IMG/VR virus record: IMGVR_UViG_3300032246_001130
Span: 1 to 26,764 of that record
Source of the DNA: a virus
DNA length: 26,764 nt
Reading direction: 5' to 3' (one strand)
Positions within the stretch are counted from its first letter, which is position 1. Each line of letters begins with the position of its first letter. Under the pieces are notes generated by a model. It worked only from the letters and a program-made list of their open reading frames with translations, was not told the origin of the DNA and did no database searches. The translations under genes and the position numbers were made by a program. Positions 19,489 to 26,764 of the stretch are shown one piece after another.

Positions 19489-21063
19489 ATGGAACACTTA
19501 TTAGATGACGAAGAAGACGAGTTCATTCCTGATATTGAAGAACCGTTACCGGATGATGAAGAAATTGAACTTGACGAGCTTTCTAAAGAGTTTGTAAACA
19601 AGCTCATTGACCGTTGCATTCAGTTCATGGATGCCCTCGTAGGTCATAGCCTGCACCCATACCAAATGCCGTTAGCCCGTCGCATTATTGAATCAGTTAT
19701 CATTAATGATGGTGAAGAAATAACTGCACTAGCCGCACGTCAGTCAGGTAAATCAGAAACAATTGCTAACACAGTAGCTACTCTTATGGTTCTACTTCCA
19801 CGCTTAGCAAAGATGTACCCAGACCTGCTTGGTAAGTTTAACAATGGAATTATGATTGGTATGTTTGCGCCAGTAGAGGGTCAGGTAGAAACTCTCTTTG
19901 GCCGTACCGTTAATAGGCTCACATCAGAGCGCGCATTAGAGATTCTTGGTGACCCAGAGATTGATGATAACTTGGGTAGAGTAAGCGGAGTTAAGCGTAA
20001 GATTGTCCTAAAGAACTCAGGCAGTAGCTTGACCATGATGACCGCTAACCCTAGAGCTAAGATTGAATCTGAGTCTTTCCACCTCATTGTTATTGATGAG
20101 TGTCAAGAGGCTGACGACTTTGTAGTATCTAAGTCTATCTCCCCTATGTTGGCATATTACTCGGGAACTATGGTTAAAACAGGAACCCCCACAACAAGTA
20201 AGAACAACTTTTACAGGTCTATTCAATTAAACAAGCGCCGTCAAACTACTCGCGGTAAACGACAGAATCACTTTGAATGGGATTGGCGTGAAGTGTCTAA
20301 GGTTAACGCTAACTATGGTAAGTACATTAAAAAAGAAATGCTTCGCATTGGTGAGGACTCTGATGAGTTCCAAATGTCCTATAACTGCAAGTGGTTACTT
20401 GAGCGCGGTATGTTCATAACATCATCTATTATGGATGAGCTCGGTGATACATCAGCTGAGATTACTCGCGCTTGGCACCGTACGCCTGTTGTAGTAGGTA
20501 TTGACCCTGCGCGTAAACTTGACTCTACAGTTGTAACAGTAGTCTGGGTTGACTGGGATAGACCAGACGAGTTTGGTTACTTTGACCATAGAGTTCTTAA
20601 TTGGTTAGAGCTTCAGGGTGATGACTGGGAAGACCAATACTTCCAGATTGTTAACTTTTTATCTAACTACGATGTGATGTACGTCGGAGTAGATGCCAAC
20701 GGTGTGGGGGATGCAGTAGCTCAGCGCTTAAAGATTCTATTACCTAGGGCTGAGGTAATCCCTCTTACATCCAGCCAAAGCGAGCAGTCTAAGCGATGGA
20801 AGCATCTTAAAGCTCTGATTGACCGCCGAATGATTGGGTGGCCTGCTAACTCAAGAACACGCCGTTTAAGCTCATGGCGCCGTTTCTACCAGCAGATGAC
20901 TGACCTAGAAACCAAGTTTACAGGCCCGAACTTCTTGGCGGCAGCCCCAGACGAGGCACACGCCCACGATGACTTTGCTGACTCATTAGCTATTGCCTGC
21001 TCTCTAACCCTAGACCAGACAATGCCTTCGGTAGAGGTTACAAGTTCGCCATTCTTTAATTAA
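19489..21063 (+). CDS. terL: Terminase large subunit
   Basis: A 524-residue packaging motor that translocates DNA into the prohead and cuts the concatemer. ATPase domain: Walker A ARQSGKS (83-89), Walker B LIVIDE (199-204), coupling motif TGTPT (231-235). RNase-H-type nuclease: Asp339 in GIDPA, Asp402 in VGVDANG and Asp494-Asp495 in HAHDDFADS. Length is normal. The N-terminus is acidic (LDDEEDEF). Start ATG 19489 lacks a strong Shine-Dalgarno site; AGGG lies a few nt upstream. It begins the packaging-head module. No small subunit is recognised next to it. Confidence 0.92.
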   Translation: MEHLLDDEEDEFIPDIEEPLPDDEEIELDELSKEFVNKLIDRCIQFMDALVGHSLHPYQMPLARRIIESVIINDGEEITALAARQSGKSETIANTVATLMVLLPRLAKMYPDLLGKFNNGIMIGMFAPVEGQVETLFGRTVNRLTSERALEILGDPEIDDNLGRVSGVKRKIVLKNSGSSLTMMTANPRAKIESESFHLIVIDECQEADDFVVSKSISPMLAYYSGTMVKTGTPTTSKNNFYRSIQLNKRRQTTRGKRQNHFEWDWREVSKVNANYGKYIKKEMLRIGEDSDEFQMSYNCKWLLERGMFITSSIMDELGDTSAEITRAWHRTPVVVGIDPARKLDSTVVTVVWVDWDRPDEFGYFDHRVLNWLELQGDDWEDQYFQIVNFLSNYDVMYVGVDANGVGDAVAQRLKILLPRAEVIPLTSSQSEQSKRWKHLKALIDRRMIGWPANSRTRRLSSWRRFYQQMTDLETKFTGPNFLAAAPDEAHAHDDFADSLAIACSLTLDQTMPSVEVTSSPFFN

Positions 21064-21105
21064 CGTTTAGCCTGAAATTTAACTAAATACAGGTCAAACT
21101 TTACT

Positions 21106-21117
21106 TGAAGTACTTCA
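21106..21117. promoter_or_regulatory. 12-bp perfect palindrome
   Basis: TGAAGTACTTCA is its own reverse complement and lies 18 nt before the ATG of the 21135 gene, overlapping where its promoter or Shine-Dalgarno (AGGAG) begins. It may be an operator or simply chance; no repressor is identified in this window. Confidence 0.35.
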
Positions 21118-21134
21118 CACTTTAGGAGTTATAA

Positions 21135-21533
21135 ATGACAATCGCACCAGACCCAAAGTTCCCAGAACGTCCAGGCACTGTCTATGACCGCAAGTTCTCA
21201 CCTGCTACACCAGGTCAGCGCGGCCCACTACGCTTTGAAGAAGGCGTAGCAACAGATACAGATGTTCCAATGGAATTCACAAATGGCGCAATGCAGGGAT
21301 ACATGCCTGCACCAGGCCGCCCAAACCGTAATCAGAATGTGTTTGAGAAGCTACCAGAAGAGACAATGCGTGAGCGTGCTCACGTTGGTTCTGCAGCATG
21401 GGTAGAAGCTCCAGACCATCTTACTGAGTTTGCAGCTGGTGGTTTTGCAGACCACGGCGACAACCGTATCGAGGAAGTATTCCGCAGCGGTGGCGTTCAG
21501 AAGTCCGTAAACCCAGCAGTAGTAACTGATTAA
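21135..21533 (+). CDS. Probable small virion protein (portal-adjacent)
   Basis: A 132-residue hydrophilic protein with many Pro, Gly and Arg residues (PEFPxRPGTVYDRK style N-terminus; EFTNGAMQGYMPAPGRPNRNQ) and a repeated acidic pattern. No family recognised. Codon use is like that of the capsid gene (CCA, GCA, ACA), and it has its own terminator at 21545-21580, so it is probably abundant. Position between TerL and portal is common for a small head or scaffold-like protein. Confidence 0.6.
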   Translation: MTIAPDPKFPERPGTVYDRKFSPATPGQRGPLRFEEGVATDTDVPMEFTNGAMQGYMPAPGRPNRNQNVFEKLPEETMRERAHVGSAAWVEAPDHLTEFAAGGFADHGDNRIEEVFRSGGVQKSVNPAVVTD

Positions 21534-21544
21534 TTAGGAACTTA

Positions 21545-21580
21545 GCTCCCCACCATCCTGGCAACAGGATTGGTGGGGCT
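21545..21580 (+). terminator. Rho-independent terminator
   Basis: A 13-bp GC-rich stem with one bulged base: CCCCACCATCCTG (21548-21560) with CAGGATTGGTGGGG (21565-21578), loop GCAA, followed by CTTTTCC. It lies 12 nt after the 21135 gene stop, before the 21598 gene. Confidence 0.85.
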
Positions 21581-21597
21581 TTTCCAAAGGATTATAA

Positions 21598-21882
21598 ATG
21601 GCATTAATTAGAGGTAGAGAAGTTAAGAAGGCCCCTAAACAAGAGGCGGCTAACCCTAAACTATGGAACATGATTACTGCTCAAGCATTAACTCGTTTTT
21701 CTAAAAACTCTCCTGCACGCGGTCACTGGATTCACACTCGTTACCTTCAGCTAGGTGGCAAATTTGTAGATTCCAAAAAAGATATTGACCCTAGGTTTAG
21801 AGACTATAAGCAAGAAGAGTTAGATAAAAAAGAAGAGATGTCAAAGAAGAAGGTTACCCACCCGGTAACTAAGAAGGTATAG
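21598..21882 (+). CDS. Small basic protein between terminator and portal
   Basis: A 94-residue protein, strongly basic. N-terminus RGREVKKAPKQEAANPKLWN; a central LTRFSKNSPARGHWIHTRY motif with aromatic residues looks conserved; a KKDIDPRFRDYKQEELDKKE helix and a VTHPVTKKV tail. AAAGGA precedes the ATG. No family recognised. The gap after it (21883-21962) holds a 15-bp near-palindrome ACTTAAC-C-GTTAAGT at 21884-21898. Confidence 0.6.
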   Translation: MALIRGREVKKAPKQEAANPKLWNMITAQALTRFSKNSPARGHWIHTRYLQLGGKFVDSKKDIDPRFRDYKQEELDKKEEMSKKKVTHPVTKKV

Positions 21883-21883
21883 A

Positions 21884-21898
21884 ACTTAACCGTTAAGT
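21884..21898. promoter_or_regulatory. Near-palindromic operator-like site
   Basis: ACTTAAC and GTTAAGT are perfect 7-bp arms around a central C. It lies about 65 nt before the portal GTG, with no T-tract, so it is not a classical terminator; it could bind a regulator or be a short hairpin. No direct support for either. Confidence 0.3.
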
Positions 21899-21962
21899 CA
21901 AGCGTTGTACAGCTTTAGTAATTAGTGGTAGGATATGCCTAATAAAGTGAAAGAGGTGATTA

Positions 21963-23693
21963 GTGAGCGGTGTTGATTTCTCCCCTCCGAGTTATCGCGC
22001 AGCATCGTCTGACTTAACAATCTCCATTTCCCCACTAGGTCTTGTTGAACTAGCGGATGAAGAGTTTGAAGTCCACGGCCCTCGCTTAAACCGTTACAGC
22101 CTTAACTGGGCCATGTATCTTGGTCATCATTATTCATATCGCCGCAACACTGGCGAGACCCAGCTAGTACTTAACTATTACCGCGCTTTCACAGACTTTA
22201 TTACTAACTTTACTTTTGGTAAGGGTGTCAACTTCCGTAGCGTAAAAGAGACGGAAGCTATTGTCCCTGACCTACTTGAAAGAGTATGGGAAGTAGATAA
22301 CAACAAAGCCACTGTTCTTTGGGAAGTGGGCCAACAAGGCGCGGTTTCCGGAGACGTATTTATTAAGGTTGCATATGAAGAATCTTATACTGACCCTTCT
22401 GGCCGCACTCACCCTGGCCGTGTTCGCATTTTACCTCTTAACGCGGCTTTCGCTTTTCCAGAGTTTCATCCTCATGACCGCGAGCGCCTTATTCGTTTTA
22501 AGCTCAAGTATCGCTTCTGGGGCACTTCGCTTGAAGGCACACGTCAAGTCTTTACTTACACGGAAATCTTGACAGATGATGTTATCGAAGAATACATCAA
22601 CGACGAACTCATTGACTCACGCCCTAACCCGCTTGGCACTATTCCTGTTATTCACATTCCAAACGTTCGTATTAGTGGCAGCCCTTGGGGTCTGGCTGAT
22701 TGCTTTGACATTATCAATATCAATCGTGCTTATAACGAAACTGCTACTGATATTGCCGACATTGTTAATTACCATGCTGCACCGGTTACAGTTATTATTG
22801 GAGCAAAAGCATCCCAGCTTGAAAAGGGAGCAAATAAAGTCTGGGGAGGACTTCCTAAAGATGCCCGCGTTGAGAATCTTGAAGGCGGCGCGCAAGGGCT
22901 AAAGGGTGCTATGGAGTTTCTTGCAATGATGAAGAAGTCAATGCATGAAATGATTGGTATTCCAGAGACTGCTTTAGGTCAAGCTATGCCTATCTCTAAC
23001 ACTTCCGGTGTTGCGCTTTCTATTATGTTCCAGCCTTTGATGAACCGTTATCACCAGAAGATTATTCAATACGCGCATGGACTAGAGCGCGTCAATGAAC
23101 TTATCCTTTTGAACCTTGCTCTTAAAGAGCCAGAGACCTTCAAGTGGGACCCTGATAAGAGCACAGTTCCTCTTAAAGAAGGTCAGCTAGCACAGCTAGA
23201 TTTTAATGACCCTATTACATACCGCTCTTACGTACACTTCCCACAGCCACTTCCTCTTGACAAGCTTATTGCTATCAATGAGGTTCAGTCTATGCTTTCT
23301 CTTGGTCTTGAGTCTAAGGAAGGCGCTTTGCGCATCCTAGGTGAAGAGTTCCCAGTTGAAAAGCTAACTGAAATCCGCAGAGAGCTACAGGATGAAGCGG
23401 TTGCCGATGGCGCGCTTAAGCTTATTCAGACACAGATTGAACAAGACATTTTGACACTTACAGGCCAAATGCCTGAGCCAGTAGGCCCTGGCGGAGGAAC
23501 TGGGGGAGGCTCTTCAGCTTCATCTAAGAACCCAACCCAGCCAATGGTCCCAACACAAACAGAACCAGCAGTTATGGATGACGCAACTATTGACGCTCAA
23601 GTTGCAGACCAGTCCATCAGAAACAGGCTGGTAACAGAAGCTTACGGCACCAAACTTCCACAGAAGAGAGTTCCGCAAGACTACGAAAAATAA
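21963..23693 (+). CDS. Portal protein (SPP1 gp6-like)
   Basis: A 576-residue dodecameric ring at the capsid vertex that takes in DNA and joins the head to the tail. GTG start, preceded by GAAAGAGGTGATTA. The architecture fits SPP1-type portals: an N-terminal region with RAFTDFITNFTFGKGV, a central wing/stem region around SISPLGL and SGSPWGLADCFDI, NINRAYNETATDIADIVNY and MHEMIGIPETALGQA with long helices, and a Gly-rich, Ser-rich C-terminus (GGGTGGGSSASS) typical of a crown. No head-protease fusion is seen. Runs with scaffold and capsid genes next. Confidence 0.9.
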   Translation: MSGVDFSPPSYRAASSDLTISISPLGLVELADEEFEVHGPRLNRYSLNWAMYLGHHYSYRRNTGETQLVLNYYRAFTDFITNFTFGKGVNFRSVKETEAIVPDLLERVWEVDNNKATVLWEVGQQGAVSGDVFIKVAYEESYTDPSGRTHPGRVRILPLNAAFAFPEFHPHDRERLIRFKLKYRFWGTSLEGTRQVFTYTEILTDDVIEEYINDELIDSRPNPLGTIPVIHIPNVRISGSPWGLADCFDIININRAYNETATDIADIVNYHAAPVTVIIGAKASQLEKGANKVWGGLPKDARVENLEGGAQGLKGAMEFLAMMKKSMHEMIGIPETALGQAMPISNTSGVALSIMFQPLMNRYHQKIIQYAHGLERVNELILLNLALKEPETFKWDPDKSTVPLKEGQLAQLDFNDPITYRSYVHFPQPLPLDKLIAINEVQSMLSLGLESKEGALRILGEEFPVEKLTEIRRELQDEAVADGALKLIQTQIEQDILTLTGQMPEPVGPGGGTGGGSSASSKNPTQPMVPTQTEPAVMDDATIDAQVADQSIRNRLVTEAYGTKLPQKRVPQDYEK

Positions 23694-23815
23694 TGCTATT
23701 TAAGCAGACATTTTCATAGTAAATTGTCAGAATAAAGACAGTAATAAATACGTTCGGTCAGATGTGCTACGCCGCAAGGCATTCGGAAAACGACCCCTAG
23801 GATAAGGACATAATC

Positions 23816-24610
23816 ATGTCAGATGCAAATGAAATGGCTACTGCTTTTGAAGCAGAAGCTGGTACCGCTCCAGTAGTAAATGTGTCGGGCGTTGACGCGC
23901 CTACTGTTACTACTGAACAACCTGAAGTTAAAAACCCTAAGTTTTATACTGATGAGGATTTAGCTAAGGTTCGTTCTCAAGAAAAAGATAAACTCTATCC
24001 AGAGATTGAAAGATTAAAGGAAGAAGTTCTTTCTCTTAAGAAAGATAAAGAAGAAAAAGCAGCTCGCAAAGCAGCTGAAGCGGCAGAAAAAGAAGCAGCT
24101 ATAGCAGCTAAAACCCGCGAACAACTTGAAAACGACTTGGACGCCAAGGACCTTATCAAGTTAACAGCAGATGAGTTGCGTGAGCAGTTGGAGCGTGAGC
24201 GTCAAGAACGCGAACGAGCCTTCGCTCTATTGGAGCAGGAACGTCAGTTTGCAAGCTTGAATGAATTTCGTCGTCAAGTTATTGAACAAGAACGTGACAA
24301 TATTATACCGCAGTTGATTGGGTACATTCAGGGGAATACTCCTGAAGAGATTCAAGCAAGTGTGGATTCTCTTAAAGAACAATCCGCAAGCATTATGGAA
24401 GATGCATTATCTGCAACTCAGAATGCTCGCAAGGAGATGTCAGGAACACGAGCAACGCTCCCTGCATCCGGACCTCTGGACACCTACTCGGAATCACGCC
24501 AGTTCACGGCGCAAGATATTGCGTCAATGTCGGTAAACGAATACGCCAAGGTACGCGACCGACTCATGAGCGATTCCGCTCGTGGGAAGAACCGCGGACT
24601 ACTGGGTTAA
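23816..24610 (+). CDS. Capsid scaffolding protein
   Basis: A 264-residue protein that guides prohead assembly. Residues about 45-160 are a long charged coiled coil (DEDLAKVRSQEKDKLYPEIE; RLKEEVLSLKKDKEEKAARK), followed by EQERDNIIPQLIGYIQGNTP and a C-terminal basic domain (SMSVNEYAKVRDRLMSDSAR) of the kind that binds capsid protein. The position between portal and major capsid is classical. A 122-nt gap upstream has no gene. AAGGA precedes the ATG. Confidence 0.8.
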   Translation: MSDANEMATAFEAEAGTAPVVNVSGVDAPTVTTEQPEVKNPKFYTDEDLAKVRSQEKDKLYPEIERLKEEVLSLKKDKEEKAARKAAEAAEKEAAIAAKTREQLENDLDAKDLIKLTADELREQLERERQERERAFALLEQERQFASLNEFRRQVIEQERDNIIPQLIGYIQGNTPEEIQASVDSLKEQSASIMEDALSATQNARKEMSGTRATLPASGPLDTYSESRQFTAQDIASMSVNEYAKVRDRLMSDSARGKNRGLLG

Positions 24611-24651
24611 ATAAAATCAATCAACCCCAATACTTAAGGAGTCATAGTTAA

Positions 24652-25737
24652 ATGGCATCAAGCATCACAGGTACAGGCAATCTAGCCGCAGCACCTACCG
24701 CCTACTCAGGCACAAATACACAGCTTACACAAGCGATTCAGACCATCTGGTCAAAGGAAATCCTTTTCCAGGCAATGCCTATCCTTCGCTTTGAGCAGTT
24801 CGCAGTTAAGAAGACAGAACTTGGTGTTGCACCAGGTCTTCAGATTAACTTCATGCGTTACAACAACCTCGGCTTTGCAGCCCCATTGGTTGAAGGCGTA
24901 CGTATGCAGACCAACGCTCTCACAGCACAGCAGTTCTCAATCACAGTAGCTGAGCATGGTTATGCTCTTGCTGTATCGGAGCTCTTGCTCAACGCTTCAT
25001 TCGATGACGTAATGGCTTCAGCTTCACGTCTTCTTGGTCGTAACATGGCTATCTATCTTGACCAGCTATCACGCGATACACTCTACGCAGCAACTTCAAC
25101 AATCTATGGTGAAGACCGCTCAAACCTTTCTGCTGTCAACAACTGGTATGCAGATGGTACAAAGATTTCAAGCACAGGAAATACTGCTCGCGCAGCAATG
25201 ACAGGTGCATACTACTTGACACCACACACAGTCAAGGACGCAGTTGAGACACTTGCAACCAAGAACATCCCTCGTTTGGGCGAAACTTACGTTGCGTTTG
25301 TTCACCCCCACCAATCACGTAAGCTCCGTGACAATCCTGAATTCATCGAAGTAACCAAGTACGCAGCACCAGGTAACTTCATGCTCGGTGAAATTGGTCG
25401 TCTTTACGACACAGTATTCATCGAAACAACTCAGGTCCTCAAGGTTGCTGGTGGAGCTGGTACTTCTTACGCTGGCGATGTTGCTGTTGCTAACCCAACA
25501 GTTGCAGCTGGTGGAGGATACACAACACCTGCTACATACACAGGCGCTGGTTCATCAGACCGTTACTCAGCTATCTTCATCGGAGATAACGCATTCGGTC
25601 ACGCAATCTCACTCCCAGTAGAACTCCGCGATGGCGGTATTCTTGACTTCGGTCGTGAGCACGCACTTGCTTGGTACTCAATCTTCGGCCTTGGTCTTAT
25701 CACAGACCAGTCTGTAATCATTGCAGAAACCAACTAA
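24652..25737 (+). CDS. Major capsid protein (N4-gp56/HK97-fold-like)
   Basis: A 361-residue shell protein. It lacks a clear protease-cleaved delta domain, in keeping with a separate scaffold. Features: TIWSKEILFQAMPILRFEQF near the N-terminus, an insertion with VEGVRMQTNALTAQQFSITV (about 85-105), ELLLNASFDDVMASASRLLG helix, FVHPHQSRKLRDNPEF and GRLYDTVFIETTQVLKV. These fit the N4-gp56 family of HK97-fold capsids (PF13252) in my reading. Codon use is strongly biased (ACA, CGT, GCA, CTT) and a GC-rich terminator follows at 25751, consistent with very high expression. Confidence 0.88.
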   Translation: MASSITGTGNLAAAPTAYSGTNTQLTQAIQTIWSKEILFQAMPILRFEQFAVKKTELGVAPGLQINFMRYNNLGFAAPLVEGVRMQTNALTAQQFSITVAEHGYALAVSELLLNASFDDVMASASRLLGRNMAIYLDQLSRDTLYAATSTIYGEDRSNLSAVNNWYADGTKISSTGNTARAAMTGAYYLTPHTVKDAVETLATKNIPRLGETYVAFVHPHQSRKLRDNPEFIEVTKYAAPGNFMLGEIGRLYDTVFIETTQVLKVAGGAGTSYAGDVAVANPTVAAGGGYTTPATYTGAGSSDRYSAIFIGDNAFGHAISLPVELRDGGILDFGREHALAWYSIFGLGLITDQSVIIAETN

Positions 25738-25750
25738 TACATAGCTTGAC

Positions 25751-25774
25751 GGGCGGGGGCGAAAGCCCCCGCCC
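25751..25774 (+). terminator. Strong terminator after the capsid gene
   Basis: A perfect 10-bp GC stem: GGGCGGGGGC (25751-25760) with GCCCCCGCCC (25765-25774), a GAAA tetraloop, then TATTTAAA. It lies 13 nt after the capsid stop. Its tail has a short T-run. Confidence 0.9.
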
Positions 25775-25808
25775 TATTTAAACAGAGACACTAAATTGGA
25801 GAATACTA

Positions 25809-26177
25809 ATGGCAACAAAAGCAAAGCCCACTGATGCAACAGGTCGCGTACGCGAGCAGCTTCTAGAAGCTAATATTCAAGCTCAAGCAGACCGTGCAAA
25901 TGAAATGTCTATGGCAACAGCCCAGGCAAAACTTTCACTAGACGTTGATGTAATCGACGCTACTGTCCCAGACCGCCAGACTATCATCGTAGATGAGCCG
26001 GTTACTGTAGGCAGCCCTAGTGATGAAAACGTAGAGATTCGTGTAATTCAAGATGTTGAGAACATGACACTCGGAGTTGGAAACAACTACAACTTTAAAG
26101 CTGGACAGCGCTATAAGGTAACTAAGGACGTAGCCCTTCACCTAAAGGAAAAGGGATACCTCGCAGGAGTTATCTAA
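25809..26177 (+). CDS. Small virion protein after capsid
   Basis: A 122-residue protein: N-terminal helix rich in Ala/Gln (VREQLLEANIQAQADRANEM) and a C-terminal beta region (EIRVIQDVENMTLGVGNNYN ... QRYKVTKDVALHLKEKGYL). It resembles small head proteins that follow the capsid gene in aquatic actinophages. Own terminator at 26197; TTGGAGAA precedes the ATG. Family not recognised with confidence. Confidence 0.65.
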   Translation: MATKAKPTDATGRVREQLLEANIQAQADRANEMSMATAQAKLSLDVDVIDATVPDRQTIIVDEPVTVGSPSDENVEIRVIQDVENMTLGVGNNYNFKAGQRYKVTKDVALHLKEKGYLAGVI

Positions 26178-26196
26178 GACATATCTATCGGAGTGG

Positions 26197-26218
26197 GCGC
26201 CTCGTGTTTACGAGGCGC
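26197..26218 (+). terminator. Rho-independent terminator
   Basis: A 9-bp stem (GCGCCTCGT 26197-26205 with ACGAGGCGC 26210-26218), loop GTTT, followed by TTCTTCGTTT. Located 20 nt after the 25809 gene and before the 26268 gene. Confidence 0.8.
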
Positions 26219-26267
26219 TTCTTCGTTTATACAAGTATTATTGTTACAGCAACGTGAGGAGTAACAG

Positions 26268-26764
26268 GTGGCTGTCTTATCTGATTTAATATCAAGAGTG
26301 CGCCTTGAACTAGGTGACCAACCAGTCCAATTCACGTTTAAAGCTACAGGCGATGGTGTAACTAAAGACTTTACTTTAGAATGCAAGCCTATCGACCCAG
26401 CCACACTAGTGGTCACTAAAGCAGGCTCTCCAGTAGCAACCCCAGCGGGATATACCCTTGAGCAAGATATCGGGGTAGTTCATTTTGTTACAGCCCCGGC
26501 TTCAGGCGCGGCTATTGTAATAACTGGTGTTAGATACCGTTACTTCACAGATTCAGACATTACTAACTTCTTGAGCACAGCTATTGAACAGCATACTTAT
26601 AATCGCTCAGACTCCTACGGCTCAACGGTAAAGCTAAGCTCTATTCCGGCCGTAGAAGAGTACCCACTAGCTATCCTAGCTGTCATTGAGGCACTGTGGG
26701 TATTGGCTACTGACTCAGCTTTTGACATTAACATTAGCGCGCCAGACGGCGTAGTAATCCCACG
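26268..26764 (+). CDS. Head-tail connector/adaptor-like protein (partial)
   Basis: GTG start with AGGAG 7 nt upstream; 165 codons are visible before the window end cuts the gene. The N-terminus (VLSDLISRVRLELGDQPVQF) is helical; then a beta-sandwich-like region (DGVTKDFTLECKPIDPATLV; GVVHFVTAPASGAAIVITGV) and RYFTDSDITNFLSTAIEQH. Its position after the capsid genes and the helical N-terminus fit a head-completion adaptor, but family assignment is uncertain and the C-terminus is missing. Confidence 0.6.
   Translation, partial: MAVLSDLISRVRLELGDQPVQFTFKATGDGVTKDFTLECKPIDPATLVVTKAGSPVATPAGYTLEQDIGVVHFVTAPASGAAIVITGVRYRYFTDSDITNFLSTAIEQHTYNRSDSYGSTVKLSSIPAVEEYPLAILAVIEALWVLATDSAFDINISAPDGVVIP

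Noticed and set aside
19424-19504. A 26-codon ORF upstream of TerL
   Set aside because: It has no Shine-Dalgarno site and overlaps a hairpin, so it is treated as a leader structure and not a gene.
22369-22902. Two hydrophobic plus-strand frames inside the portal gene
   Set aside because: They are out-of-frame shadows of the portal coding sequence with no ribosome site, and their hydrophobicity follows from the codon composition.

Overview
This window looks like part of a tailed (Caudoviricetes) phage genome, or a phage-like episome, that infects an Actinobacterium, most plausibly a low- to mid-GC freshwater one. The phage assignment rests on a recognisable large terminase, SPP1-type portal, scaffold, N4-gp56-like capsid protein, collagen-like tail fibre and holin/endolysin cassette. 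The actinobacterial assignment rests on a DUF7455-type zinc ribbon (6221-6409), a small Cys protein of a kind common in actinophages (1425-1628), an actinobacterial-style secreted transglycosylase (16709-17248) and probable leaderless starts. No integrase, replication or tRNA gene is visible. Family names are from memory and pattern recognition; no search was run.

Layout. 1-133: a structured non-coding element with two tandem perfect hairpins inside a 10-bp inverted repeat, followed by three exact consensus DnaA boxes; it looks like a replication origin. 134-1047: a minus-strand operon of three Cys-rich proteins. 1048-1329: divergent control region without a gene. 1330-2819: a plus-strand run of very small, mostly Cys-rich proteins chained by ATGA overlaps. 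2823-6409: a long low-complexity protein with an Asn-Pro repeat, then small Lys-rich proteins, an HNH nuclease and the DUF7455 protein. 6450-9560: a secreted Pro-rich protein that appears to start at ATA, two holin-like proteins, a CHAP endolysin and two tiny proteins. 9550-12720: small basic proteins, a collagen-like tail fibre and a FN3/YYAAP-repeat protein. 12772-15246: virion-associated accessory genes (zinc ribbon, glycosyltransferase, DUF6065-like protein). 15341-16651: an isolated, strongly signalled structural protein with its own promoter and terminator. 16709-17248: a secreted SLT-type transglycosylase on the opposite strand. 17461-19387: a membrane/coiled-coil protein, zinc ribbons and a KTSC-domain protein. 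19489-26764: the packaging and head module (TerL, small structural protein, unknown protein, portal, scaffold, major capsid, small head protein, start of a head-tail connector), cut by the window end.

How it works together. Genes are packed with ATGA or TAATG junctions, so translation is probably coupled within each block. Rho-independent terminators isolate the proteins likely needed in the highest copy (15341, 21135, 24652, 25809). Lysis appears to use a classical holin/endolysin block plus a second, Sec-exported muralytic enzyme expressed from the other strand. The most notable items for follow-up are the origin-like element, the ATA-started secreted Pro-rich protein coupled to the holin genes, a motif shared by two otherwise different basic proteins (5288 and 9550), the unusual number of mini zinc-ribbon proteins, and two genes that look leaderless with identical -10-to-ATG spacing.
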